From CAWJFJ01 sp963800065 (GTDB taxonomy: Bacteria; Actinomycetota; Acidimicrobiia; Acidimicrobiales; UBA8190), in NCBI GenBank assembly GCA_963800065.1, contig CAWCZO010000008.1, positions 930,001 to 994,000 of the forward strand: a stretch of DNA of 64,000 nucleotides, in the 5' to 3' direction. The notes beneath the pieces were generated by a model that was not told the origin of the DNA, made no database searches, and worked only from the letters and a program-made list of their open reading frames with translations. A program made the position numbers and the translations under genes. This document shows, in pieces, positions 7,595-17,052 of the stretch. How positions within the stretch are numbered: the stretch's first letter is position 1; every line of letters begins with the position of its first letter.

Positions 7595-8578
7595 TCAACC
7601 GGCGGGGAGGAGCCCGGCCGCCCGCATGGCCCGGTCCAGGGTGGCCGCCGCCACGGCGTGCGCCTTGGCCGCACCGGTGGCCAGGACCGAGACGACGTGG
7701 CCGGGATCGGCCTCGAGCTCGACGTAGCGCTCGCGGACCGGACGCAGGAGCTCGACCAGGGCGGCCGAGAGGTCGGCCTTCAGGGGGCCGTAGCTGGTGT
7801 ACCGGCCGGCCACCTCCGACGGGTGGGCGCCGGTGGCCGCCGCCAGGAGCTCGAGCAGGTTGGAGACCCCGGGCTTGGACCCGGGGTCGTAGCGGACGAC
7901 CGTCTCGGTGTCGGTGACGGCCTTGCGGACCTTGCGGTCGATCTCCTCGGGGGGGTCGAAGACGCCGACCGTCCCGAGCGGCGAGGAGACGGACTTCGAC
8001 ATCTTGCGGGTCGGCTCCTGGAGGTCCATGACGCGGGCGGCCACATCGGGAACGGCCGCCCGGGGTACGACGAAGGTGTCACCGAAGTGGTGGTTGAAAC
8101 GGATGGCCAGGTCCCGGGTGAGCTCGAGGTGCTGGCGTTGGTCGTCGCCCACGGGGACGCGATCGGCGTCGTAGAGGAGGATGTCGGCGGCCTGGAGGAC
8201 GGGGTAGGTGAAGAGCCCGACGCGCACCGACTCGGAGTTGGCCCCCTTCTCCTTGAACTGGGTCATCCGGCTCAGCTCGCCGAACGTCGCCGTGCACTCG
8301 AGGAGCCAGGCCAGGCGGGGATGCTCGGGGACGTGGGACTGGACGAAGAGGGCGCAGACGTCGGGATCGAGGCCGACGGCCAGGAGACCGGTCGCCGTCT
8401 GGAGGGTGCGCGTCGCCAGGACGGCGGGGTCGTAGTCCTGGGAGAGGGCGTGGAGGTCGACCACGCAGTAGAAGGCCTCGTGGTCGTGCTGGTGGGCCAC
8501 CCACGGCCGGAACGCTCCCAGGTAGTTGCCCAGATGGACCTCGCCGCTCGGCTGGACGCCCGACAGGACCCTGGTCAT
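7595..8578 (-). CDS. trpS: Tryptophanyl-tRNA synthetase
   Basis: A class I aminoacyl-tRNA synthetase of 327 residues that charges tRNA-Trp. The N-terminus MTRVLSGVQPSGEVHLGNYLG contains the HIGH-equivalent HLGN, and TRKMSKSVSSPLG supplies the KMSKS loop. Other family blocks include CVVDLHALS, MTQFKEKG and PVLQAADILLYDADRVPVG. The ATG at 8578 was chosen because the family begins there; the open frame continues upstream into DNA antisense to scpA. It is the only reverse gene within the first 15 kb and runs divergently from scpA. Length is normal. Confidence 0.96.
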   Translation of the reverse strand: MTRVLSGVQPSGEVHLGNYLGAFRPWVAHQHDHEAFYCVVDLHALSQDYDPAVLATRTLQTATGLLAVGLDPDVCALFVQSHVPEHPRLAWLLECTATFGELSRMTQFKEKGANSESVRVGLFTYPVLQAADILLYDADRVPVGDDQRQHLELTRDLAIRFNHHFGDTFVVPRAAVPDVAARVMDLQEPTRKMSKSVSSPLGTVGVFDPPEEIDRKVRKAVTDTETVVRYDPGSKPGVSNLLELLAAATGAHPSEVAGRYTSYGPLKADLSAALVELLRPVRERYVELEADPGHVVSVLATGAAKAHAVAAATLDRAMRAAGLLPAG

Positions 8579-8586
8579 GGGGCGCC

Positions 8587-8592
8587 ATGGTA
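8587..8592 (-). promoter_or_regulatory. -10 element for trpS (TACCAT on the reverse strand)
   Basis: Reverse-strand TACCAT lies 8 nt before the trpS ATG, predicting a leader of about 2 nt. Confidence 0.4.
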
Positions 8593-8703
8593 CGGGACGG
8601 CCCTCTCGCCGGCGGCCACCGGGAGGCGGCGGCCAGCGGGAGGTGTCCGCCCCGCCGGCCGTCCTGCTCAGGGGCCATGCCCGGCGGCGGGGCGGGAAAC
8701 CGG

Positions 8704-8709
8704 TATCGT
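8704..8709 (+). promoter_or_regulatory. -10 element (TATCGT) for scpA
   Basis: TATCGT lies 7 nt before the scpA GTG at 8717, giving a predicted leader of 0-1 nt and no room for a ribosome site. Confidence 0.5.
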
Positions 8710-8716
8710 CGGCACC

Positions 8717-9502
8717 GTGGTCGCACATGTCTCCACGCCGGCGTTCGAGGGTCCGTGCGACGTGCTGCTCCAGCTGGTGTCGGACCACAAGCTCGAGATC
8801 TACGACATCCCCCTGGCCGAGATAGTGGACGGGTTCCTGGCCGAGTTGGCCGCCCTCGAATCCTTCGATCTGCAGGTGACCACCGAGTTCCTGGTGATCG
8901 CCGCCATCCTGGTGGAGCTCAAGTCGCGCAAGCTCCTGCCCGGGCCCGACGAGGTCGACGACGACGAGGAGCTGTCGGGCTTCGAGGAGCGCGACCGGCT
9001 CCTGGCCCGGCTGCTCGAGCTCCAGGCCTACGCCGCCGCCGCCGACGCCTTCTGCCTCCTCATCGAGCAGGCGTCCCGGTCGGTCCCCCGGTTGGCCGGC
9101 CTCGACGAGCCGTTCCGGGAGATGGCGCCCGATCTCCTGGCCGGGATAACCCCCGAGCGGCTGGCCGCCGCCTTTCTGTTGGGGTCGACGCCCCGTCCCG
9201 AGCTGGTCCTCGACCTGTCCCACGTCACCGTCGAGGCGGTCACCGTCTCGGAGGCCGTCGACGAGCTCGAGCGCCGGCTCCCCGGCGCCGGGACGGTCAG
9301 CTTCCGGACGCTCACGGCCCACTGCACCACCCGGATGCAGGTCATCGTCCGCTTCCTGGCACTGCTCGAGCTGTGCAAGCGGGGGTGGATCGCCCTCGAC
9401 CAGGGTGAGACGTTCGGCGACCTGGCCATCACCTGGACGGCTCCGGCCCACGCCCTGTCGGTGGTGGGGGCGGGCGACGGGGTCGAGGAGTACGACGGCT
9501 GA
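8717..9502 (+). CDS. scpA: Segregation and condensation protein A
   Basis: The kleisin subunit of the SMC-ScpAB condensin, about 261 residues. The N-terminal SMC-neck-binding region reads FEGPCDVLLQLVSDHKLEIYDIPLAEI, and DLQVTTEFLVIAAILVELKSRKLLP is the most conserved block of the family. The C-terminal winged-helix part (VIVRFLALLELCKRGWIALDQ) binds the SMC head. GTG at 8717 is chosen because it follows a -10 element at leaderless spacing and begins just before the conserved FEGP motif. scpB follows after 11 nt and rluB after that, a conserved actinobacterial cluster. Confidence 0.95.
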   Translation: MVAHVSTPAFEGPCDVLLQLVSDHKLEIYDIPLAEIVDGFLAELAALESFDLQVTTEFLVIAAILVELKSRKLLPGPDEVDDDEELSGFEERDRLLARLLELQAYAAAADAFCLLIEQASRSVPRLAGLDEPFREMAPDLLAGITPERLAAAFLLGSTPRPELVLDLSHVTVEAVTVSEAVDELERRLPGAGTVSFRTLTAHCTTRMQVIVRFLALLELCKRGWIALDQGETFGDLAITWTAPAHALSVVGAGDGVEEYDG

Positions 9503-9513
9503 CCGTCGGCGAG

Positions 9514-10086
9514 ATGGCGCTTCCTGAGGAGTACCGGGCCATCGAGGCGGTGGTGTTGTCGGCCGTGGAGCCGGTGCCCGCCACCCTGCTGGCCGAATTG
9601 CTCGAGCTCCCCGTGGACAAGGTGGAGGCGGCGTGCGTCGAGCTGGCCGAGGGCTACCGCAGCGAAGGACGCGGCTTCGTCCTCACCTGCGTGGCCGGTG
9701 GCTACCGCTACCAGACCCACCCCGAGATGGCGCCGTTCGTCGAGCGGTTCGCCCTGGAAGGCGTGTCGTCACGCCTGTCGTCGGCCGCCCTCGAGTCGCT
9801 GGCCATCATCGCCTACCGCCAGCCCGTGTCGCGCGGGCAGATCGCCGCCCTGCGGGGCGTGAACGTCGACGGCGTGGTCCGGCTCCTCGAGCAGCGCGGC
9901 TACATCGCCGCCGTCGGCCATGCGCCGGGACCGGGCCAACCCGTCCTCTACGGCACCACGCCGGCGTTCCTGGAGAAGCTCGGCCTGGCCACCATCGACC
10001 AGCTCCCCCCGGTGGAGGACCTCCTCCCCGGACCCGACGCCATGGAGGAACTCGAGGAGCGCCTGCGCCCGGGCGCCGATGCCTGA
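9514..10086 (+). CDS. scpB: Segregation and condensation protein B
   Basis: A 190-residue protein with two winged-helix domains that dimerises and binds the centre of ScpA in the SMC complex. The hallmark block SSAALESLAIIAYRQPVSRGQIAALRGVNVDGVVRLLEQRGYI is present in full, with GTTPAFLEKLGL near the C-terminus. The ATG at 9514 is 11 nt after scpA. Its 3' end overlaps the rluB start by 8 nt, so the three genes form one transcription unit. Confidence 0.95.
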   Translation: MALPEEYRAIEAVVLSAVEPVPATLLAELLELPVDKVEAACVELAEGYRSEGRGFVLTCVAGGYRYQTHPEMAPFVERFALEGVSSRLSSAALESLAIIAYRQPVSRGQIAALRGVNVDGVVRLLEQRGYIAAVGHAPGPGQPVLYGTTPAFLEKLGLATIDQLPPVEDLLPGPDAMEELEERLRPGADA

Positions 10087-10909
10087 GGACCACGACGGCC
10101 CCACCGCCGCGGTCGACCCCGAGGGTGGGGCCCAACGTCTGCAGAAGGTCCTGGCCCGGGTGGGGTTGGGCAGCCGGCGCGCCTGTGAGGAGCTGATCGC
10201 CGACGGTCGGGTGACGGTGAACGGGGAGCGGGCGGTGCTGGGCCGGCGCGTCGATCCCGAGCGCGACCGCGTCGAGCTCGACGGGGTGGCCCTCCCCGTG
10301 CTGCCGGGGCTCGTGCACTACGTCTTGAACAAACCGGTCGGGGTGGTGACGACGGTCGACGACACCCACGGACGGCCGACGGTGGTGGGCTTCGTCCCCG
10401 ACGAGCCCCGCGTCTTCCCGGTGGGCCGGCTCGACGCCGACAGCGAGGGGCTCCTCATCCTCACCAACGACGGGGACCTGGCCCAGCGGCTCACCCATCC
10501 GTCGTTCGGGGTGGAGAAGGAGTACCTGGCCGAGGTGGACGGGGTCCCCTCGGCCGGCGCCCTGCAGAAGCTGCGGCGGGGGGTGGAGCTCGACGACGGG
10601 ATGACGGCCCCCGCCACCGTCGGGGTGGTCGCCCCCGGGGTGCTGCGGATCGTGATCCACGAAGGGCGCAACCGCCAGATCCGTCAGATGGCCGAGGCCG
10701 TGGGCCACCCCGTCCACCGGTTGGTGCGGACGCGGATCGGACCGCTCACCGAACGGGGGCTCGGGCCGGGGGAGTGGCGGCCGCTGACCCTGACCGAGGT
10801 CCGCGACCTGGCCGCCGCCGCCGGTCCCCGGGCCGGCCCGCCGGCGACGCGGCGCGACGTCCCTGGCCAGCCCGGCCGGGCCGGCCGCCGCCGGGGGGGC
10901 GGTCGGTAA
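10079..10909 (+). CDS. rluB: Pseudouridine synthase, RluB family
   Basis: About 276 residues. An N-terminal S4 domain (QRLQKVLARVGLGSRRACEE ... GRVTVNGERAVLG) is followed by the RsuA/RluB catalytic domain with the nucleophile Asp in GRLDADSEGLLILTNDGDLA. Further family blocks are YVLNKPVGVVTT and EGRNRQIRQM. Family members convert U2605 (E. coli numbering) of 23S rRNA to pseudouridine. The ATG at 10079 overlaps the end of scpB and starts close to the S4 domain. The C-terminal 25-30 residues are Arg, Gly and Pro rich and probably disordered. Confidence 0.9.
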   Translation: MPEDHDGPTAAVDPEGGAQRLQKVLARVGLGSRRACEELIADGRVTVNGERAVLGRRVDPERDRVELDGVALPVLPGLVHYVLNKPVGVVTTVDDTHGRPTVVGFVPDEPRVFPVGRLDADSEGLLILTNDGDLAQRLTHPSFGVEKEYLAEVDGVPSAGALQKLRRGVELDDGMTAPATVGVVAPGVLRIVIHEGRNRQIRQMAEAVGHPVHRLVRTRIGPLTERGLGPGEWRPLTLTEVRDLAAAAGPRAGPPATRRDVPGQPGRAGRRRGGGR

Positions 10910-10912
10910 CAT
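10907..10912 (+). promoter_or_regulatory. -10 element (TAACAT) for aroH
   Basis: TAACAT overlaps the rluB stop codon (TAA 10907-10909) and lies 9 nt before the aroH ATG, predicting a leader of about 3 nt. Confidence 0.4.
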
Positions 10913-10921
10913 GCGGGTGCC

Positions 10922-11290
10922 ATGGCCATCGCCGTCCGAGCCCTGCGCGGGGCCACCACCACCGAGGCGGACCGGCCCGAGCAGATCACCGACCGCGTCC
11001 AGGAGCTGCTACGCGAGCTCTTCGAGCGCAACGGGGTCGACCACGACGATCTGATCAGCATCGTCTTCACGGCCACCGGCGACCTGGTGTCGGTGTTCCC
11101 CGCCGCCGCGGCGAGGGCCATGGGTCTCGGCGACGTTCCCCTGCTGTGCGCCCGTGAGCTCGACATCGTGGGATCGACGCCGCGCTGTCTGCGGGTCCTC
11201 GCCCACGTGACCACCGGGAAGGCCCGCCGCGACCTGCACCACGTCTACCTCCACGGGGCCCGGTCGCTGCGCGACGACCTCCCCGAATGA
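10922..11290 (+). CDS. aroH: Chorismate mutase, AroH type
   Basis: A 122-residue monofunctional chorismate mutase of the trimeric pseudo-alpha/beta-barrel type that converts chorismate to prephenate. The N-terminus AIAVRALRGATTTEADRPEQI holds the active-site Arg near residue 6-9. The block IVFTATGDLVSVFPAAAAR and the end HVYLHGARSLR supply the remaining conserved Arg and Tyr residues. It overlaps tyrA by ATGA, and tyrA overlaps aroA likewise, so phenylalanine/tyrosine branch enzymes and EPSP synthase are co-translated. Confidence 0.92.
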   Translation: MAIAVRALRGATTTEADRPEQITDRVQELLRELFERNGVDHDDLISIVFTATGDLVSVFPAAAARAMGLGDVPLLCARELDIVGSTPRCLRVLAHVTTGKARRDLHHVYLHGARSLRDDLPE

Positions 11291-12368
11291 CCGAGGAGGC
11301 CGGGCCCGGGCGGGCCGCCGTGGTGGGGACGGGACTGATCGGCGGCTCGATCGGCCTGGCCCTGCGGGCGCGGGGCTGGCACGTCACCGGGGCGGACGCC
11401 GATCCGGGGCGCGCCGAGCAGGCCCTGGGGGCCGGGGCGCTGGACGCCGTGGGCTTCGACCCCGAGGCCCGGGTGACCTTCGTCGCCACCCCCCTCGACG
11501 CCGTGACCAGGGAGGTGGCCGCCGCCTTGGATCGGGCCGGCGCGCGGCCCGACGCCGTGGTGACCGACGTGGCCGGGGTGAAGGGGCCGGTGGTGGCCGC
11601 CGTGGCCGACCCCCGTTTCGTGGGCGGGCACCCGATGGCGGGATCCGAACAGGTGGGCCTCGACGGGGCCGACCCCGAGCTGTTCGTGGGCGCCACCTGG
11701 GTGCTGACCCCGACGGCGACGACCGATCCGGCGTCCTACGCACTGCTCCAGGCCGTGGTGGTCTCGCTCGGTGCCGAAGTGGTGGCCCTCTCGCCCGAGC
11801 AGCACGACGCCCTGGTGGCCGTCGTCTCCCACGTCCCCCATCTGACGGCCGCCACCCTCATGAACCTGGCCGACCGCCAGTCCGAGAAGCACGCCGCCCT
11901 GCTGCGGTTGGCGGCCGGGGGCTTCCGCGACATGACGCGGATCGCCGCCGGCCATCCCGGGATCTGGCCCGACGTCTGCGCCGACAACGCCCCCGCCATC
12001 GTGGCCGCCTTCGACGTCCTGCTGGCCGATCTGAGCGCCATGCGCGACCGGGTGGCCGGAGGCGACCGGGCCGGACTGCTGGCCGTCCTCGACCACGCCG
12101 CGGTGGCCCGGCGGTCGCTGCCGTCGCGGGCCGTGCGCCCCGAACGGCTGACCGAGATCCGGGTCCCCGTGCCCGACCGGCCCGGGGTGCTGGCCGAGAT
12201 CACCACCCTGGCCGGCGATCTCGGCGTGAACATCGCCGACCTCGAGATCGCCCACAGCGCCGAGGGGGAGCGCGGGGTGCTGGTGCTGGTGGTCGACGCC
12301 GACGGCTCCGAGCGGCTCCAGACGGCGCTGACCGGACGGGCCTACCGCTCCACGGCCCGGAGCCTCGG

Positions 12369-12372
<4 letters not shown>
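11287..12372 (+). CDS. tyrA: Prephenate dehydrogenase with C-terminal ACT domain
   Basis: A 361-residue NAD(P)-dependent enzyme of tyrosine synthesis. The Rossmann motif GTGLIGGSIGLALRARG is at the N-terminus and the catalytic histidine lies in VGGHPMAGSEQ; SHVPHLTAATL is another family block. Residues from about 285 (TEIRVPVPDRPGVLAEITTLAG) form an ACT domain, which usually mediates feedback inhibition by tyrosine. Both ends overlap neighbours as ATGA, indicating tight coupling with aroH and aroA. Confidence 0.93.
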
Positions 12373-13886
<1,514 letters not shown>

Positions 13887-14312
13887 CCGGGTGACGGTGG
13901 ACGGGCGGGACGTGACGGGCGAGATCCGGTCGGCCGCCGTGGACCGGGCCGTGTCGGCGGTGGCAGCCAATCCCGACGTGCGCGCCACCCTGGTGGCCCG
14001 CCAACGGCGGTGGGTGGCCGAGCGCGGCTCCGGGGTGGTCGAAGGACGCGACATCGGCACCGTGGTGCTACCCGACGCCGACCTGAAGATCTATCTGACG
14101 GCCCGGACCGCCGAGCGGGCCCGCCGGCGCGCCGAGGAGCGCGACGACGGGCGCAGCGTGGGCGAGATCGAGTCCGATCTCCAGAGGCGCGACCGCCTCG
14201 ACTCCACGCGCCACGTCTCGCCCCTGATCGCCGCCAGTGACGTGGCCGACGACGCCGTCGTCATCGACTCGACGGGGAAGTCCGCCGACGAGGTGCTCCA
14301 GGAGGTTCTGGC

Positions 14313-15026
14313 ATGCCTGTAACGCCGATCATCGATCCCGACGCGCCGACGCGGCAGGTCGGCCTGTCCCTGCCGCCGTTCGCCTACCGGGGCCTGCGGG
14401 CTCTGTGCCACGGCGTCAACCGCGCCTACTTCCGGGTCACCGTGGACGGTGCCGGGGTGGTGCCGGCCACGGGTCCGGTGATCCTGGCCCCCGTGCACCG
14501 CAGCAACATCGACTTCCTGGTGGTGTCCGAGGTGACGCGGCGCAAGCTCTTCTACATGGCCAAGGACAGCCTGTGGCGCTCACCGCGCTTCGGGACGTTC
14601 CTCGAATCGATCGGGGCCTTCCCCGTCCACCGCGAAGGGGCCGACCGTCTCGCCCTCGACCGCGCCCAGGACGTCCTCGAACGGGGCGAGGCGCTCTTTC
14701 TCTTCCCCGAGGGGACCCGGCGCAGCGGCCCGGTGGTGGAGGAGCTCCACGAGGGGGCCGCCTTCCTCTCGGCCCGGACGGGGGCCCCGGTGGTGCCCAT
14801 CGGCATCGGGGGCTCGGCCGCCGCCATGCCCAAGGGATCGAAGATGGTCCGCCCGGTGAAGATCCACCTGGTGGTGGGCGAGCCCCTGCCGGCGCCGGCC
14901 CGGTCGGCCCGGGGGCGGGTGCCGCGCCACCAGGTGCACGAGCTCACCGAACGGCTGCGGGCCGAGTTGCAGCGTCTCTACGACGAGGCCCAGGCCGAGG
15001 TCGGGCGGCGCCGGGCCCGCCGGTGA
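14313..15026 (+). CDS. plsC: 1-acyl-glycerol-3-phosphate acyltransferase (PlsC family)
   Basis: A 237-residue membrane-associated acyltransferase of phospholipid synthesis. The catalytic HX4D motif is HRSNID, and the second motif is FPEGTRRSG. APVVPIGIGG is the hydrophobic block near the active site. The ATG at 14313 overlaps cmk. The C-terminal 30 residues are basic and helical. The gene ends 4 nt from the convergent NHL-repeat gene. Confidence 0.9.
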   Translation: MPVTPIIDPDAPTRQVGLSLPPFAYRGLRALCHGVNRAYFRVTVDGAGVVPATGPVILAPVHRSNIDFLVVSEVTRRKLFYMAKDSLWRSPRFGTFLESIGAFPVHREGADRLALDRAQDVLERGEALFLFPEGTRRSGPVVEELHEGAAFLSARTGAPVVPIGIGGSAAAMPKGSKMVRPVKIHLVVGEPLPAPARSARGRVPRHQVHELTERLRAELQRLYDEAQAEVGRRRARR

Positions 15027-15030
15027 CCGG

Positions 15031-17040
15031 TCAGGCGTTCTGGTAGTAGACGAGGGGCCGGCCGCCGCGGTCGACGAAGTAGATGTGGCTGACCTCCGTC
15101 GAGTAGGCCGACCGTCCGACCACGACGACGAGTGAGCGGGTCACCGTTCGGTCACCGCAGGCGCGGGCCACCACCGGAGCGTAGAGATCCTTGGCGGCCG
15201 GGACCACCCGGCCCACGGCGTGACGGCCCAGTCCGGTGGGGTCGGCCCACTGGTCGTAGGTCGACGTCCACCACGAACGGTCGGTGTCGGTCAGGGCCTC
15301 GGGGAAGGCGTCGTCGAGCTGCTCCGCCTCCGAGACCGCCGTGGCGCGCGCCGCGCGATCGAAGTCCCGCAGACCCGACGGCGCCGGGCAGGCGGATATC
15401 CCCGCCCCCGGTCGCGCCGCCACGGCGGCCGGGTAGGTGGCCGCCGGGAAACCGGGACCACCGACGGAGGGGAGGCTGTCGGTCACCGGTCCCACCACCG
15501 GGAGGACGGCGGCGTGGCCGCCGGCGGGGAGCTGGATCAGGGCGATCTGCGGCGACCACCCGTTCCCGTCACCGGTGTCGGCGTCGACGGTCCCGTCCGG
15601 TGTGACCGCCACCCCCTGGGGACTGAAGGCGCCCTTGAGCCCGGGGACGCCGTAGCCGGCCACCGACGTGTCGAGGAAGTCGTAGACGGTCTGCAGGCGG
15701 CCACCGGCGAGACGTTCGAGGGCGGCGCCGTGTTCGGCCACCACCACGCTCCCGTCGGGGGCCGACGCCAGCCCCGTGGCGTCGTCGTGGGGGGCGATCA
15801 CCGTGATGGCGTCCCCCGACGGACCGTCCGGCCCGGCCGGTAGCTGGAAGATCATCTTGGGGCCGTCCGAGTAGACGTCGAGGTCGCCGGCGCCGTCGAA
15901 GGCCAGCGACTCCGGGGAGAAGGCGACCGGCGCTCCGTCCCCGCCGACGTCGACGTCGTACGGGGGGCCGCCTCCGGCCACGGTGGTGATGATCCCGTCG
16001 GGAGCGACCTTGCGGACAGCGGTGCCGTCGGCGATGTAGAGGCCGCCGTCGGGCCCGAGGGCCAGGCCCGTGGGCCGCTCCAGCGGGGCGTCGGCGGCCG
16101 GCCCGCCGTTGCCACCGTCGCCGGGGGTGCCGTCGCCGGCCACGGTGGTGATGATCCCGTCGGTGCCCACCATCCGGACCCGGTCGTTGGCCGTGTCGGC
16201 GATGTAGAGCGCCCCGTCGGGCGCCACCGCCACCGAGGTGGGGCCGTCCAGGTCGAGGGCGGCGTCGACGGCCGGCCCGCCGTCCCCGGAGAATCCGCTC
16301 AAACCCGTCCCGGCCACCACCGCCAGCCGTCCGTCGGCGCTACGCCGGAGCACCTGGTCGCGTCCGTCGTCGGCGATGTAGAGGCTGCCCTGGGGCCCGG
16401 CCGCCAGCCCCGTGGGATCGATCAACCCGGCCGCCAGGAGGGGGGCGGTCGCCGCCGCCGGGTCGTAGGAAGGGGGCGGGACCGTCGACGACACCCCGGT
16501 GGGGGCCCGAGGGCAGACGATGTCCGAGGCCTCGACGATGGTGCAGGCCGTGGCCCACGAGACCTTCCATCGCCCCCCGACCCGGACGGCGGTGCCCACG
16601 TAGTGGCGCAGCGCCGTCTTCCCCGCCGGCAGGCTGGGGTCGGTGAAGACGACGGGGACGGTGACGACGGTCGCCGACGCCCGGCGCAGGACACCGAAGA
16701 CCTCGGAGAGCGTGGTGACGCCGCCCCCGGCGCCGAAGCCCGTCCCGTAGGCGCTCTGGAGGGCGTCGGCCAGGGCGGAATCGTCCCCCTGGATGTACCG
16801 GCGTTGGGAGGCGAGGGACCGGTACGGGGAGACCAGACGGGAGAAGGCCCGTTCGATCAGGGTCCGCGACGCCGCCCCCACCACGTCGGAGTGGACCGGC
16901 GACGATCCGCTGGCCCGGGCGGGACCGCCTACGCCGGCGCCCGCCACCGCCAGGGCCACGACGGTCACGACCACGGTGACGCGGGCCGCGCCGGCGGCGA
17001 TCGTGCGCCCGATCGGGGACATCGTGGTGCCCGCCACCAT
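15031..17040 (-). CDS. Secreted NHL-repeat protein
   Basis: A 669-residue protein with a Sec signal peptide (basic MSPIGRTIAAGAARV, hydrophobic TVVVTVVALAVAGAGV, then GGPARAS). The middle carries at least four NHL-type beta-propeller repeats, recognisable by alternating G-LYIADTANDRVR and ITTVAGDGTPGDGGNGGPA segments. The N-terminal 150 residues and the C-terminal 170 residues are not recognised; the C-terminus contains SWWTSTYDQWADP. NHL propellers usually bind proteins, RNA or carbohydrates; no enzymatic motif is visible. The ATG at 17040 lies 6 nt from a -10 element that overlaps the stop codon of the upstream gene. An alternative ATG is six codons downstream. Confidence 0.75.
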   Translation of the reverse strand: MVAGTTMSPIGRTIAAGAARVTVVVTVVALAVAGAGVGGPARASGSSPVHSDVVGAASRTLIERAFSRLVSPYRSLASQRRYIQGDDSALADALQSAYGTGFGAGGGVTTLSEVFGVLRRASATVVTVPVVFTDPSLPAGKTALRHYVGTAVRVGGRWKVSWATACTIVEASDIVCPRAPTGVSSTVPPPSYDPAAATAPLLAAGLIDPTGLAAGPQGSLYIADDGRDQVLRRSADGRLAVVAGTGLSGFSGDGGPAVDAALDLDGPTSVAVAPDGALYIADTANDRVRMVGTDGIITTVAGDGTPGDGGNGGPAADAPLERPTGLALGPDGGLYIADGTAVRKVAPDGIITTVAGGGPPYDVDVGGDGAPVAFSPESLAFDGAGDLDVYSDGPKMIFQLPAGPDGPSGDAITVIAPHDDATGLASAPDGSVVVAEHGAALERLAGGRLQTVYDFLDTSVAGYGVPGLKGAFSPQGVAVTPDGTVDADTGDGNGWSPQIALIQLPAGGHAAVLPVVGPVTDSLPSVGGPGFPAATYPAAVAARPGAGISACPAPSGLRDFDRAARATAVSEAEQLDDAFPEALTDTDRSWWTSTYDQWADPTGLGRHAVGRVVPAAKDLYAPVVARACGDRTVTRSLVVVVGRSAYSTEVSHIYFVDRGGRPLVYYQNA

Positions 17041-17046
17041 GGGACG

Positions 17047-17052
17047 ACGTTA
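17047..17052 (-). promoter_or_regulatory. -10 element (TAACGT on the reverse strand), leaderless geometry
   Basis: Reverse-strand TAACGT lies exactly 6 nt before the ATG of the NHL-repeat gene at 17040 and overlaps the stop codon of the preceding membrane-protein gene. Confidence 0.5.
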